The notes beneath the pieces are model-generated. The model did not search any database. It worked only from the letters and a program-made list of their open reading frames with translations, and was not told the origin of the DNA. Source: JAOBAU01 sp034667465 (lineage in GTDB: Bacteria > Acidobacteriota > Thermoanaerobaculia > Gp7-AA8). From it: a DNA stretch of 64,000 nt. The stretch covers positions 183,825-247,824 of the forward strand of contig JAXDJV010000022.1 of the NCBI GenBank assembly GCA_034667465.1, in the 5' to 3' direction. A program made the translations under genes and the position numbers. Positions 8,477-16,563 of the stretch are shown here, one piece after another (within the stretch, counting starts at the first letter, position 1; each line of letters begins with the position of its first letter).

Positions 8477-9580
8477 TCACAGCAGACGCATGATACCGGC
8501 TGCGTATTCCGGCCACGACCAGCGGCGCGCGCTCGCGGCGGCTCCGGCGGTCATGTCGTTCCCGCCGGCGAAGAAGGCGTCGATCGCCTTCGCGAGCGCT
8601 TCCGGCGACTCCGGCTCGATCAGCATTCCGTTGATCCCTTCCTCGATGATCTCCGGCAGTCCGCCGACGTTCGTGGCGATGACCGGCCGCGCGAAATGGA
8701 ACGCCGTCAGCGCGACGCCGCTCTGCGCTTCGATCCGATACGGCGCGAGGACGACGTCGGACGCCGCGAAGAATGTGGCGATCTCATCGTCGGGGATGAA
8801 ACGAAAATCGAAGCGGACGTTGTCGATGCCGCGCGCGAGCTCGCGATACTCCTCCTCCGATTTCCACCACGCCTCGCCTGCGACGAGCAGCGTGACGTTC
8901 GAGGTCAGCAACGGCCACGCGCGCAGCGCGATGTCGAGTCCTTTGAACGGACGAACGTGGCCGAAGAAGAGCGCGACGTTCGCATCCTGCGCAATGCCTA
9001 GTTGCGCGCGCGCATCGTCGCGAGAAAGAATCGCGCCGCCGAGCTCGTGGACGGGGAGAAAGGTCGTAACGATGTTCGCGTTCGGCACGCGTCGCCGAGC
9101 GTCGTCGGCTTCCGTCTTCGCATGGACGACGAGCACGTCGCCGCGTCGCAGCACGAGATTCGTCAGCGCCCGCTTCCACGCCGCCGGCTCCTTGTCGCCG
9201 ATGTTGTGACACTGCAGCACGACGCGCGTCGACTTCGGCAGCGCCGCGAGCAGAAGACGATACGGCAACGCCCAAACCCAAACCCACCAGACGATGATGA
9301 CCGCGTCCGGCCGCTCGCGCCGCAGCATCAGCGCGGTGCGCAGCCAGCTGAACGGATTGATGATGTCGAGCACGAACCGCGCACCGGCCGGCGTCTTCGC
9401 GCGCAGCGATTCGTCGATGTCGCTCTCGCCGGGATAAAGCGCGCGCGGAAACTGGCGCGAGAATGAAACGACCTCCGCGCCAAGCTCCTCCGCGAGGCGC
9501 GTCGTGCAATACGCGATGCCGGCGCGGTACGGATAAACCGGACCGACGATGAAGATGCGTGAGCTCGACACGCGACGCAT
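8477..9580 (-). CDS. Glycosyltransferase family 4 (GT-B)
   Basis: The 367-residue protein has a GT-B layout: an N-terminal Rossmann start (RIFIVGPVYPYRAGIAYCT) with the Gly-containing acceptor loop, and a C-terminal donor domain with FFGHVRPFKGLDIALRAWPL and the GT4 E-x7-E region around YRIEAQSGVALTAFHFARPVIA. It transfers a sugar from an activated nucleotide donor, probably to a surface glycan or lipid. It lies upstream of the radical SAM gene 7545-8471, five bases apart, in one operon. A REP-like palindrome borders its start. Confidence 0.85.
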   Translation of the reverse strand: MRRVSSSRIFIVGPVYPYRAGIAYCTTRLAEELGAEVVSFSRQFPRALYPGESDIDESLRAKTPAGARFVLDIINPFSWLRTALMLRRERPDAVIIVWWVWVWALPYRLLLAALPKSTRVVLQCHNIGDKEPAAWKRALTNLVLRRGDVLVVHAKTEADDARRRVPNANIVTTFLPVHELGGAILSRDDARAQLGIAQDANVALFFGHVRPFKGLDIALRAWPLLTSNVTLLVAGEAWWKSEEEYRELARGIDNVRFDFRFIPDDEIATFFAASDVVLAPYRIEAQSGVALTAFHFARPVIATNVGGLPEIIEEGINGMLIEPESPEALAKAIDAFFAGGNDMTAGAAASARRWSWPEYAAGIMRLL

Positions 9581-9600
9581 GGTACGCGACCGACATCAGG

Positions 9601-9664
9601 TGTGGAGGCGGCCGCTCCGGCCGCCGGTCGCGAGTCAAAGGCGGGCGAAGCGCCCGCCTCCACA
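9601..9664. repeat. Two-hairpin palindromic element (GTGTGGAGGC family), copy 1
   Basis: Outer arms TGTGGAGGCG (9601-9610) and CGCCTCCACA (9655-9664) enclose two internal hairpins, GCGGCCG/CGGCCGC and GGCGGGCG/CGCCCGCC. A related copy with the same clover-like plan lies at 50566-50620. Both are intergenic and probably act as REP-type elements or terminators. Confidence 0.75.
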
Positions 9665-9665
9665 C

Positions 9666-9706
9666 TAAAGTCAATTTCGGGGGTCTGACCCCCAACTTTG
9701 ACTTTA
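9666..9706. repeat. GGGGGTCTGACCCCC inverted repeat overlapping a stop codon
   Basis: Outer arms TAAAGTCAA (9666-9674) and TTGACTTTA (9698-9706) flank the perfect palindrome GGGGGTCTGACCCCC (9679-9693). Such cores are typical of repeats mobilised by REP-associated tyrosine transposases, none of which is encoded here. The right arm supplies the TAA stop of the radical SAM gene 9704-10786. Confidence 0.7.
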
Positions 9707-10786
9707 CGCGGCGGAGAGGAAGTTCACGACGGTCGACGCCAGCCAGGCGCCGTACGTCCGCACGTCGAACACCAGCGATGACGACATGAAGCAGGAGTGC
9801 GTGCAGTGGCACTCCTTGGCGCGGATCGACTTTCGCTGCGCGTCGGCGTTCTCGCTCGCCCACAGTTTGCCGAAGTCGTAGTTCGTGTCGCGCACGTTGC
9901 CGACGGCATCGCGCAGCTCGCACATCCGCACTTCGCCGCGCGCGTCGAGCACTCCCGAAACCAGGCCGGCGTGACACGGACGGACCTGCGTCTCCTGCTC
10001 GAGCACCGCAAGCTCCATCCGCCGCGAATAGATCTTCACGAACTTCAGGAACGAGTCGTAGTTGCGATACGAATTCCAGTACTCCTCGAGCTTCGGAAGC
10101 AGCTCGCGATAGCGCTCGGTCGTGATCGGCTGGATGTTCTTGTCAGGCTGATCTCCGCGCAGCATCTCGAATGAATGGAACGAGATTCCCGCGAAGTCGC
10201 GCTTCACCGCCGCGAAGATCTCATCGAGATCTTCGGCGTTGTACGTGCACAGGCACGTATGCACGTTCACCGTCAGATTGCCGTACTTCTCGCGCAGCGG
10301 CGAAAGCTTCGCGTACGTCTTCTTCGCCTTCTCGTAATTGCCGGGAACGCCGCGGATCCAGTCGTGCTTTTCGCCGACGTGATCGATCGAAAGATTGACG
10401 ACGATCTGCGTCGTCGGGCAGCGCTCGAGCGTTGCCTCCACCTGACGTCCGATCAGATCCGAGGTGATCGCGCCGGTCGGGATGGTGATCTGCTTCACGT
10501 GATTGTTCTTCGACAGGTACTCGCAGACGTCCGGCAGATCGCGGCGAAGGAACGGCTCGCCGCCGCTCATCACGACGAACAGCAGATCGCCCATCGACGC
10601 GAACGTCTTCTGCAACTCCTCGAGTGACAGCTCGTGCTCTTTATTCTTTCGGAGCTGCTCCCAGTTGAAGCAGGTGCGGCAGAACGAATTGCAGTCGTAG
10701 GTCAGCCCGAGAATCATGTACACAGGCTGCATCCCTCGCTTGTCGACGAGGTAGCGCAGGTACCCGAGCTTGTCCGTGAACTTCAT
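9704..10786 (-). CDS. Radical SAM/SPASM domain protein
   Basis: The 360-residue enzyme has the cluster motif CNSFCRTC (about residues 32-39), the SAM-binding MSGGEPFLRRDL, and a SPASM-like cysteine set near the C-terminus (RPCHAGLVSGVLDARGEVRMC, ECHCTHSCF). It resembles radical SAM enzymes associated with glycan or peptide modification in polysaccharide loci. It starts MKFTDKLGYLRYLVDKRG and ends within a repeat that supplies the stop codon, so the native C-terminus may be slightly altered. The next leftward gene is a GT4. Confidence 0.85.
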   Translation of the reverse strand: MKFTDKLGYLRYLVDKRGMQPVYMILGLTYDCNSFCRTCFNWEQLRKNKEHELSLEELQKTFASMGDLLFVVMSGGEPFLRRDLPDVCEYLSKNNHVKQITIPTGAITSDLIGRQVEATLERCPTTQIVVNLSIDHVGEKHDWIRGVPGNYEKAKKTYAKLSPLREKYGNLTVNVHTCLCTYNAEDLDEIFAAVKRDFAGISFHSFEMLRGDQPDKNIQPITTERYRELLPKLEEYWNSYRNYDSFLKFVKIYSRRMELAVLEQETQVRPCHAGLVSGVLDARGEVRMCELRDAVGNVRDTNYDFGKLWASENADAQRKSIRAKECHCTHSCFMSSSLVFDVRTYGAWLASTVVNFLSAA

Positions 10787-10817
10787 CCGTTCCGCCTCAA
10801 CCGGACGCGGCCCCTCG

Positions 10818-11249
10818 CTAATCCACGAGCTTCGCGGTCAGCGTGATCTTCTCGACGCCGGCCAGCGCTTTCGAGATCGGGCAGTTCTCTTTCGCGCTCT
10901 TCGCCGCTTCCTGAAATGCCGCGTCGTCGATGCCGGGAACGACCGCTTCACAGTCGAGGGCGATGCTGGTGATCTCGAACGCCTCGCCGACTTTGCCGAG
11001 CTGCACGGTGGCGTTCGTATGGACGCGCGTCGGATTGTGACCGCCGCGGCCGAGGGTCGCGGAGAGCGCCATCGAGAAACAGGCCGCGTGCGCGGCGGCG
11101 ACCAGCTCCTCAGGATTCGTTCCGGGCGCTTCCTCGAAACGGGTGGCGAACGAATACTTTCCTTCGAACGCGCCGCTGCCGAGCTTCACCGTCCCTTCGC
11201 CTTCGCGAACGCTTCCCGTCCATTCCGCTTCTGCTTTCCGCAATGCCAT
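10818..11249 (-). CDS. OsmC family peroxiredoxin
   Basis: The 143-residue protein matches OsmC/Ohr hydroperoxide reductases over its full length. The two redox cysteines are visible in HAACFSMALS and KENCPISKAL, and the N-terminus (RKAEAEWTGSVREGEGTVKLGSGAFEGKYSF) is closest to the OsmC subgroup. It reduces organic hydroperoxides in the cytoplasm. It lies between the GT2 gene and the radical SAM gene on the same strand, with about 25-30 bases on each side. Confidence 0.92.
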   Translation of the reverse strand: MALRKAEAEWTGSVREGEGTVKLGSGAFEGKYSFATRFEEAPGTNPEELVAAAHAACFSMALSATLGRGGHNPTRVHTNATVQLGKVGEAFEITSIALDCEAVVPGIDDAAFQEAAKSAKENCPISKALAGVEKITLTAKLVD

Positions 11250-11273
11250 GTCGTGAATCTCCTTCGATGCCGA

Positions 11274-12209
11274 TCATACCTTCGTCGCGCGCAGCGTTCC
11301 GCGAACCGTGCCCCACACGATGCCGAGGAAGTACGTCGCATGATGCAGCGCGAATGCGAATGGGATCAGCGGCCACATCACGATCGGCAATCGCGTCACG
11401 CGCACGCCGAGGATGAATGTGGCAATCAGATACAACGGAAACGAGATCGGAAACGTCAGCAGGCCGATGACCGCCGCAATCAGAAACGCCTGGATTTTCG
11501 CGTTCTCGCGATACGCCCGCGCACCGCGAACGAGCATTTCGCCGGTCTTCACCCTGTAGCGCCAGCGCTGACGTAGATACGGTCCGGGAAAGGCGCGCCG
11601 CCGGTGAAAAACGCGAACGGCATCGTGATAGACGACGGTCCCGCGCGCGAGCAGTTGATGGAGCAGCGCCGTGTCTTCGCCGATGTAACCGATCGACTCG
11701 TCGAACTCCGTGAATTCGCTGCGCCGCACGAAGAGATTGACGAGCGCGACGTCAGCCGGCTGCGTGATCGCGAACGTGCCGCGGCGGTTCTCGTGTGCGG
11801 CGATCCCGCTGCCGATGTGCGGCGTCGCGAGGAGCGTGTCAGAGATGAGCTCGCTGATCGTCGAGTCGTCCGGCGCGGGATCGGGACCACCGAGCGCGAG
11901 CACGTCAGGATGCTCATCGAGATACTCGACCGCGGCTGCAAGCCAGCCCGGCGCGGCGAAGGCGTCGTCGTCGATGAAGCCGAGGATTGTGCCGGTTGCG
12001 GCGGAAACTCCTCGATTTCTACGAGTTGCGGGATTACGATTCGGCACGACTACGTTTCGTACGCGGGCCTCGGCGGCCATTTTCAGCGCCGTGCCCGACA
12101 CCACTATCAGCTCGAACGGGAACGGCGCCTCCTGTCGCAACACCGACGCGATCGCCCGCTCCGCATCGCCGCCGACCCGTTCGACCGGCATGATCACAGA
12201 GACTTTCAC
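11274..12209 (-). CDS. Glycosyltransferase family 2 with C-terminal membrane segments
   Basis: From GTG 12209 the 311-residue protein begins VKVSVIMPVERVGGDAERAI, a GT2 N-terminus. It has the nucleotide-binding DDD region (GTILGFIDDDAFAAPGWL), an acceptor/base motif (IGYIGEDTALLHQLLARG), and an RRxxW-like FPGPYLRQRWRYRVKTGEM. Two hydrophobic segments near the C-terminus anchor it in the inner membrane. It likely adds sugars to a lipid-linked acceptor. It is divergent from another GT2 gene with three bases between start codons. Confidence 0.8.
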   Translation of the reverse strand: MKVSVIMPVERVGGDAERAIASVLRQEAPFPFELIVVSGTALKMAAEARVRNVVVPNRNPATRRNRGVSAATGTILGFIDDDAFAAPGWLAAAVEYLDEHPDVLALGGPDPAPDDSTISELISDTLLATPHIGSGIAAHENRRGTFAITQPADVALVNLFVRRSEFTEFDESIGYIGEDTALLHQLLARGTVVYHDAVRVFHRRRAFPGPYLRQRWRYRVKTGEMLVRGARAYRENAKIQAFLIAAVIGLLTFPISFPLYLIATFILGVRVTRLPIVMWPLIPFAFALHHATYFLGIVWGTVRGTLRATKV

Positions 12210-12212
12210 CGC

Positions 12213-13535
12213 ATGAAGCTTATCGTTCAAATACCTGCATACAACGAAGAAACGACCATCGGACAGACACTTCGGGATCTTCCGAAGAAGATCGATGGCA
12301 TCACGTCGATCGAGACGCTCGTCATCGATGACGGCTCGACCGACAAGACCGCCGACGCCGCGCGCCACGCCGGCGTCACGCACGTCGTTCAGCTCCGCTC
12401 TCACCGCGGCCTCTCCGCCGCTTTCTCAGCCGGCATTCACGCCGCGCTCCGCCTCGGCGCCGACATCATCGTCAACACCGACGCCGACAATCAGTACGCC
12501 GGCTCCGACGTCGCGAAGCTCGTCGCACCGATCGTGCGCGGCACCGCGGAGGTCGTGATCGGAGATCGCCAGGTGGCGAAATCGCCGTACATGTCCGCTT
12601 TCAAACGAACGCTTCAGCGCCTCGGCAGCTGGACGGTCGGCAAAGCGTCGGGCGTCGACGTCGCCGACGTCACCAGCGGCTTCCGCGCGTTCTCGCGCGA
12701 AGCGGCTCTGCAGCTCAACGTCTTCAATCCGTTCACCTACACGCTTGAAACGATCATCCAGGCGGGCAATCGCAATCTCGCCGTGCAGACCGTGCCGGTG
12801 AAGACGAACGCACCGACGCGCCCGTCGCGTTTGTATCGCGGCATCGGCTCGTATCTCCGCAAGTCGGCGGCGACGATCTTCCGCGTCTCGACGATCTATC
12901 GCCCGCTGAAGACGTTCTTCACGATCGGCGCGATTTTGATTCTGGCCGGCGTCGCCATCGGCGGCCGGTTCCTCTGGCTGTTCGCAAACGGCGACCGCGG
13001 CGGTCACGTGCAATCGCTGATTCTTTCGGCGGTGTTTCTGATCATCGGATTTCAGACGCTGCTGATCGGATTGCTCGCCGATCTGATCGCCGTCAATCGC
13101 CGCATCGGCGAAGAAACGCTGATCCGTTTGCGCCGGCTGGAGCAGCCGGAAGCGGCCGATCGCAAGCCGCAGCAGCGTCAGCCGCAGCGGCCGCAACAAC
13201 AGCAACAGCAGCCGCCACCTCCGCGTCGCGAACGTCCGCAGCGTCCTGCTGCAGCAGCTCCTGCCGCGCAGCCGGTCGCTCCGGCGACGCAGTGGGTTTG
13301 GCTACTCGACGAAGAAAAGTTGCAAACGCGCGGCATCACGGCGCCGGAAAAACCGGAGCCGGAAGAGATCGATGACGACGAGCTCGAGACACCGTCCGCG
13401 GAAGAGGCGAAGAGCCCGCGTCCGGCCGGCACGCGTCGCCGCCGTCGTCGCGGACGCGGTGGCGTTCGCCAGCACACGGAGTTGCCCGGCAATCGCGGCA
13501 AGCACCTCGCCGGCGACGACAGCAGCAGCGAATAG
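12213..13535 (+). CDS. Glycosyltransferase family 2 (dolichol-phosphate-mannose-synthase-like) with low-complexity basic tail
   Basis: The 440-residue protein starts MKLIVQIPAYNEETTIGQTL and has the GT2 motifs VIDDGSTDKTADAA, NTDADNQY (DxD) and TSGFRAFSREAAL, like polyprenyl-phosphate sugar transferases. Two membrane segments follow (FTIGAILILAGVAIGGRFLW; LILSAVFLIIGFQTLLIGLL). The last 140 residues are unusual: a Q/P-rich block, an acidic stretch (PEPEEIDDDELETPS) and an Arg/Gly patch (TRRRRRRGRGG). The tail probably lies in the cytoplasm and could mediate binding; its role is unknown. Confidence 0.85.
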   Translation: MKLIVQIPAYNEETTIGQTLRDLPKKIDGITSIETLVIDDGSTDKTADAARHAGVTHVVQLRSHRGLSAAFSAGIHAALRLGADIIVNTDADNQYAGSDVAKLVAPIVRGTAEVVIGDRQVAKSPYMSAFKRTLQRLGSWTVGKASGVDVADVTSGFRAFSREAALQLNVFNPFTYTLETIIQAGNRNLAVQTVPVKTNAPTRPSRLYRGIGSYLRKSAATIFRVSTIYRPLKTFFTIGAILILAGVAIGGRFLWLFANGDRGGHVQSLILSAVFLIIGFQTLLIGLLADLIAVNRRIGEETLIRLRRLEQPEAADRKPQQRQPQRPQQQQQQPPPPRRERPQRPAAAAPAAQPVAPATQWVWLLDEEKLQTRGITAPEKPEPEEIDDDELETPSAEEAKSPRPAGTRRRRRRGRGGVRQHTELPGNRGKHLAGDDSSSE

Positions 13536-13545
13536 CGACCGGGCC

Positions 13546-16524
13546 TTAGTGCCCCGCCACTCGCCTGCGTGGCGGATGCGATCCGCTGGTGATCACGATC
13601 GTGCCGCTGCTCTGACACGACGCGCCGTTCGCGCTGATGGTCACCGTCCAGTTGTACGTGCCGTTCGCGACGTAAACGTGCGACGTCACGTCGCTCGTTG
13701 AAACGGCGACCGCGCCGTCGCCGAAGTTCCAGGTCACATTCGCGCCGACGCAGATCGGCGCGTTCGTGAGCGCGAACGCAACCACCGAGCCGGCGCTCGC
13801 GGCCTGCACGACGGTCACGCCGCACTCGGTCGAGCAGCTGGTCGCGCGCACGCGAATCGGATCGCTCTGCAGCGTGTCATTCGCGGTGTTCGACTGCGCG
13901 AGGATGCGATCGTCGTCCACGGTAATAAAGAGGAAGTACGTTCCTTCCGGCAGCGACGGAACCGTGATCGTCGTCGTCAGCGTCGTTGACGCGCCTGCAT
14001 TCAGCGCCGGAGTCGAAAGCGCGGCGACGGTCGAGGTCCCGAAGCGAATGCGCGTCGTCGTCGCCGACGCCGACGCGTCGCCGCCGTTCGTCACCGTCAC
14101 CGTGATCGAGATGCGATCGCCGGGCAACACCCTCGCCGGCGCAACGATCGCGTTCGACGGCACGAGATCGGGCGCACCGGCGCTCGCACAAACCGACGAC
14201 GACGGAGTGACGCTGACCGAATTCGAATTCGTCGTCCCGCCGTCGCCGACCGCGCGCACGAAGTACGTGTACGTCGTGCCGGCGTTGACGTTCGTCGGGT
14301 CGGAGTACGTCAGCGTCGACGAGCTCACGCTCGCGATCTGGCTGCCGTTGCGGACGATGTTGTACGTCGTGACGCCGCTCGACGCGATCCAGTTCAGTCG
14401 AACGCCGGGCGCCGGCGCATTGCCGGAGCGATCGCAGAACGCATTCGCGATCAGCGAGAAGTCGGACGGCGGCGACTGGCAGGTACCGGCTGGAATCGAG
14501 ACAGTCAGGAGATTCGAATCGGTCGAGCCCGAAACGTTCGACGCGCGGATCGCGTACGTGTAGCTCTGACCGGCGGCGACCGATGCGTCGTCGAACGACA
14601 GCGTCGTCGACGGCAGCAGTCCGCTGTACGCGCTGCCGTTTCGATAGACGGTGTAGTTGCTCGCGCCGCCGGCGACCGTCCAGCTCAGCTTCACGACCGG
14701 CGCGCTCGGCGAGCCGGCGCAAACCGTCGATGACGAGAGCGTCGGCGCCGATGGCACAGGCGGCGCGCAGTTCGATGACGGCGTAACGAATGCCGACGTC
14801 GACGTTGTGTTGCCGGAACTGTTCGTCGCCGTCACCGAGTAGCTGTAGTTCTGTCGGCCGGAAACGTTCGTGTCGTCATACGACGTCGTCGTCGCGGGAA
14901 GCGCGGAGCTGATCGGCAGACCGTTGCGATTGACGACGTACGTGCTCGCGTTCGACGACGCACTCCACGTCACGTGCACGCCGGGAGCGGACGGACTGCC
15001 GTTCGTGCAGAACGGCGTCGCCGATGCGGAGAAACCGCCCGGCAGCGGCGGCTGCTGCGCGCACGAGGTCGCGGCCGTTCCGTTCGCCCCGGTCGACAGC
15101 GTCGTGCCGCCGCCGTTCCCCGCGGTCACCGTGTAGTTGTACGTCTGTCCTGGCGATACCGTGGTGTCGTCGTAAGAAGTCGTCGACGACGGCAGCGAGC
15201 CGCTGATCGGCGAGCCATTGCGATTGACGACGTACGACGATGCGTTCGACGCCTGTGACCAGTTGACGCGCAACGCCGGTGCCGGTGCGCCGGTGCAGAA
15301 CGGCGTCACCGCGCTGACGACGAACGCGCCGGGCGGGCCGCAGTTCGCCCCGCTCACGTTGACGTCGACGCTGTTCGACTGCGTCGTGCCGGAAGTGTTG
15401 ATCGCGGCGACGCGATACGTGTAGCTGTTGCCGACCGTCAGTCCCGACGTGTCGTCGTACGACGTCGACGCGATCGGCCCCGCGATCATCGAGTTGTTGC
15501 GGAAGACGTTGTAGCCGGTCGCGCCGCTCGACGCTCCCCACGACAGATGGACGCCGCCCGCGCCCGCGTTGCACGCGGCGCTGCCGGTGAGCGTGAACGC
15601 GCCCGGCGGCGTGCCGCAAATGTTCGCGGAGACGTCGACGCCGATCGTGTTCGAGTCGGCCGAGCCGCCGCTGTTCGTGGCGCGAATGAAGTAGGTGTAG
15701 CTCTGGCCCGGCGACGCGTTGTTGTCAGTGTACGTCGTGCCGGTCGCCGCTCCGTACGCGGAGTTGTTGCGGAAGATCTGATACGCGGTCGCGTTGGCCG
15801 AGGTCGTCCACGTGAGGTTCACGATCGCGTGCGCAGGATTTGTCGACGTGTCGCATGCCGCGTTGCCGCTCAGCGTCGGAGACGTCGGCAGCGGCGGACA
15901 GGCGTTGCTCGTGATCGGAACGACGAGCGTGTTCGATGAAGTCGTGCCGGTGTTGTTGACCGCGACGACGTAAAACTGGGGCTGCGCGCCGACAAAGAAG
16001 TCGCTCGAGATGATGTCGAGCGAACGCTGATTGGCCGGCATCCCCTGCAGGATTCGTCCGTTGTTTTGATAGACGTCGTACGTCGTCGCGTTCGACGACG
16101 CCGTCCACGAAAGATGGACGCCGGGCCTGCGCTGCGGTGTCGAGGTGTCGCAGTACTCATTGCCGCTGAGCGTGAATGCGCCCGGCGCCGGCAGGCAGTT
16201 CGGCACCGAGAGCTGAACGCTGTTCGAATCGCTGGTGGCGCTGCCGTCGGTCGCGCGCACAAAGTACGTGAACGAGCCGCTGACCGGAGCGCCGTCGTTG
16301 TACGCCGTCGTCGATGACGGCAGGGTGATGATCGGCGAGCCGTTGCGATAGACCGTGTATGAAGTAGCTCCGGCCGAAGCGGTCCAGCTGAGCGCGATGA
16401 CCGGCGAAGTGCCGTTGCACTGGCCGCTTCCCGCAAGCGTGAACGCACCCGGCGCGGCGAGCGCTGAGCCCGCCGCGGCCGTCAGAATCAGAAGAACGAA
16501 TGCCCACAGTTTCGGCTGACGCAT
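13546..16524 (-). CDS. Large secreted FN3/CARDB/PKD repeat protein with R-V-A-G-H C-terminus
   Basis: The start MRQPKLWAFVLLILTAAAGSALAAP gives a signal peptide; an upstream TTG (16542) is an alternative. Eight fibronectin-III-like repeats of about 95 residues follow, each with a pattern like PGAFTLSGN-C-LSWTAS-A-Y-VYRN. Next come a CARDB-like domain (PDLVPSNAIVAPARVLPGD, VTVTNGGDASASATTT) and a PKD domain with WNFGDGAV. The protein ends SHPPRRRVAGH. It is probably an exported adhesin or matrix protein. The same final residues RVAGH end the unrelated beta-helix protein at 61650-63302. It lies 39 bases downstream of the aconitase gene on the same strand. Confidence 0.85.
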   Translation of the reverse strand: MRQPKLWAFVLLILTAAAGSALAAPGAFTLAGSGQCNGTSPVIALSWTASAGATSYTVYRNGSPIITLPSSTTAYNDGAPVSGSFTYFVRATDGSATSDSNSVQLSVPNCLPAPGAFTLSGNEYCDTSTPQRRPGVHLSWTASSNATTYDVYQNNGRILQGMPANQRSLDIISSDFFVGAQPQFYVVAVNNTGTTSSNTLVVPITSNACPPLPTSPTLSGNAACDTSTNPAHAIVNLTWTTSANATAYQIFRNNSAYGAATGTTYTDNNASPGQSYTYFIRATNSGGSADSNTIGVDVSANICGTPPGAFTLTGSAACNAGAGGVHLSWGASSGATGYNVFRNNSMIAGPIASTSYDDTSGLTVGNSYTYRVAAINTSGTTQSNSVDVNVSGANCGPPGAFVVSAVTPFCTGAPAPALRVNWSQASNASSYVVNRNGSPISGSLPSSTTSYDDTTVSPGQTYNYTVTAGNGGGTTLSTGANGTAATSCAQQPPLPGGFSASATPFCTNGSPSAPGVHVTWSASSNASTYVVNRNGLPISSALPATTTSYDDTNVSGRQNYSYSVTATNSSGNTTSTSAFVTPSSNCAPPVPSAPTLSSSTVCAGSPSAPVVKLSWTVAGGASNYTVYRNGSAYSGLLPSTTLSFDDASVAAGQSYTYAIRASNVSGSTDSNLLTVSIPAGTCQSPPSDFSLIANAFCDRSGNAPAPGVRLNWIASSGVTTYNIVRNGSQIASVSSSTLTYSDPTNVNAGTTYTYFVRAVGDGGTTNSNSVSVTPSSSVCASAGAPDLVPSNAIVAPARVLPGDRISITVTVTNGGDASASATTTRIRFGTSTVAALSTPALNAGASTTLTTTITVPSLPEGTYFLFITVDDDRILAQSNTANDTLQSDPIRVRATSCSTECGVTVVQAASAGSVVAFALTNAPICVGANVTWNFGDGAVAVSTSDVTSHVYVANGTYNWTVTISANGASCQSSGTIVITSGSHPPRRRVAGH

Positions 16525-16563
16525 CAGCCGGATGTTGAGCAATCAGTGCGCCATTTTTCGACG

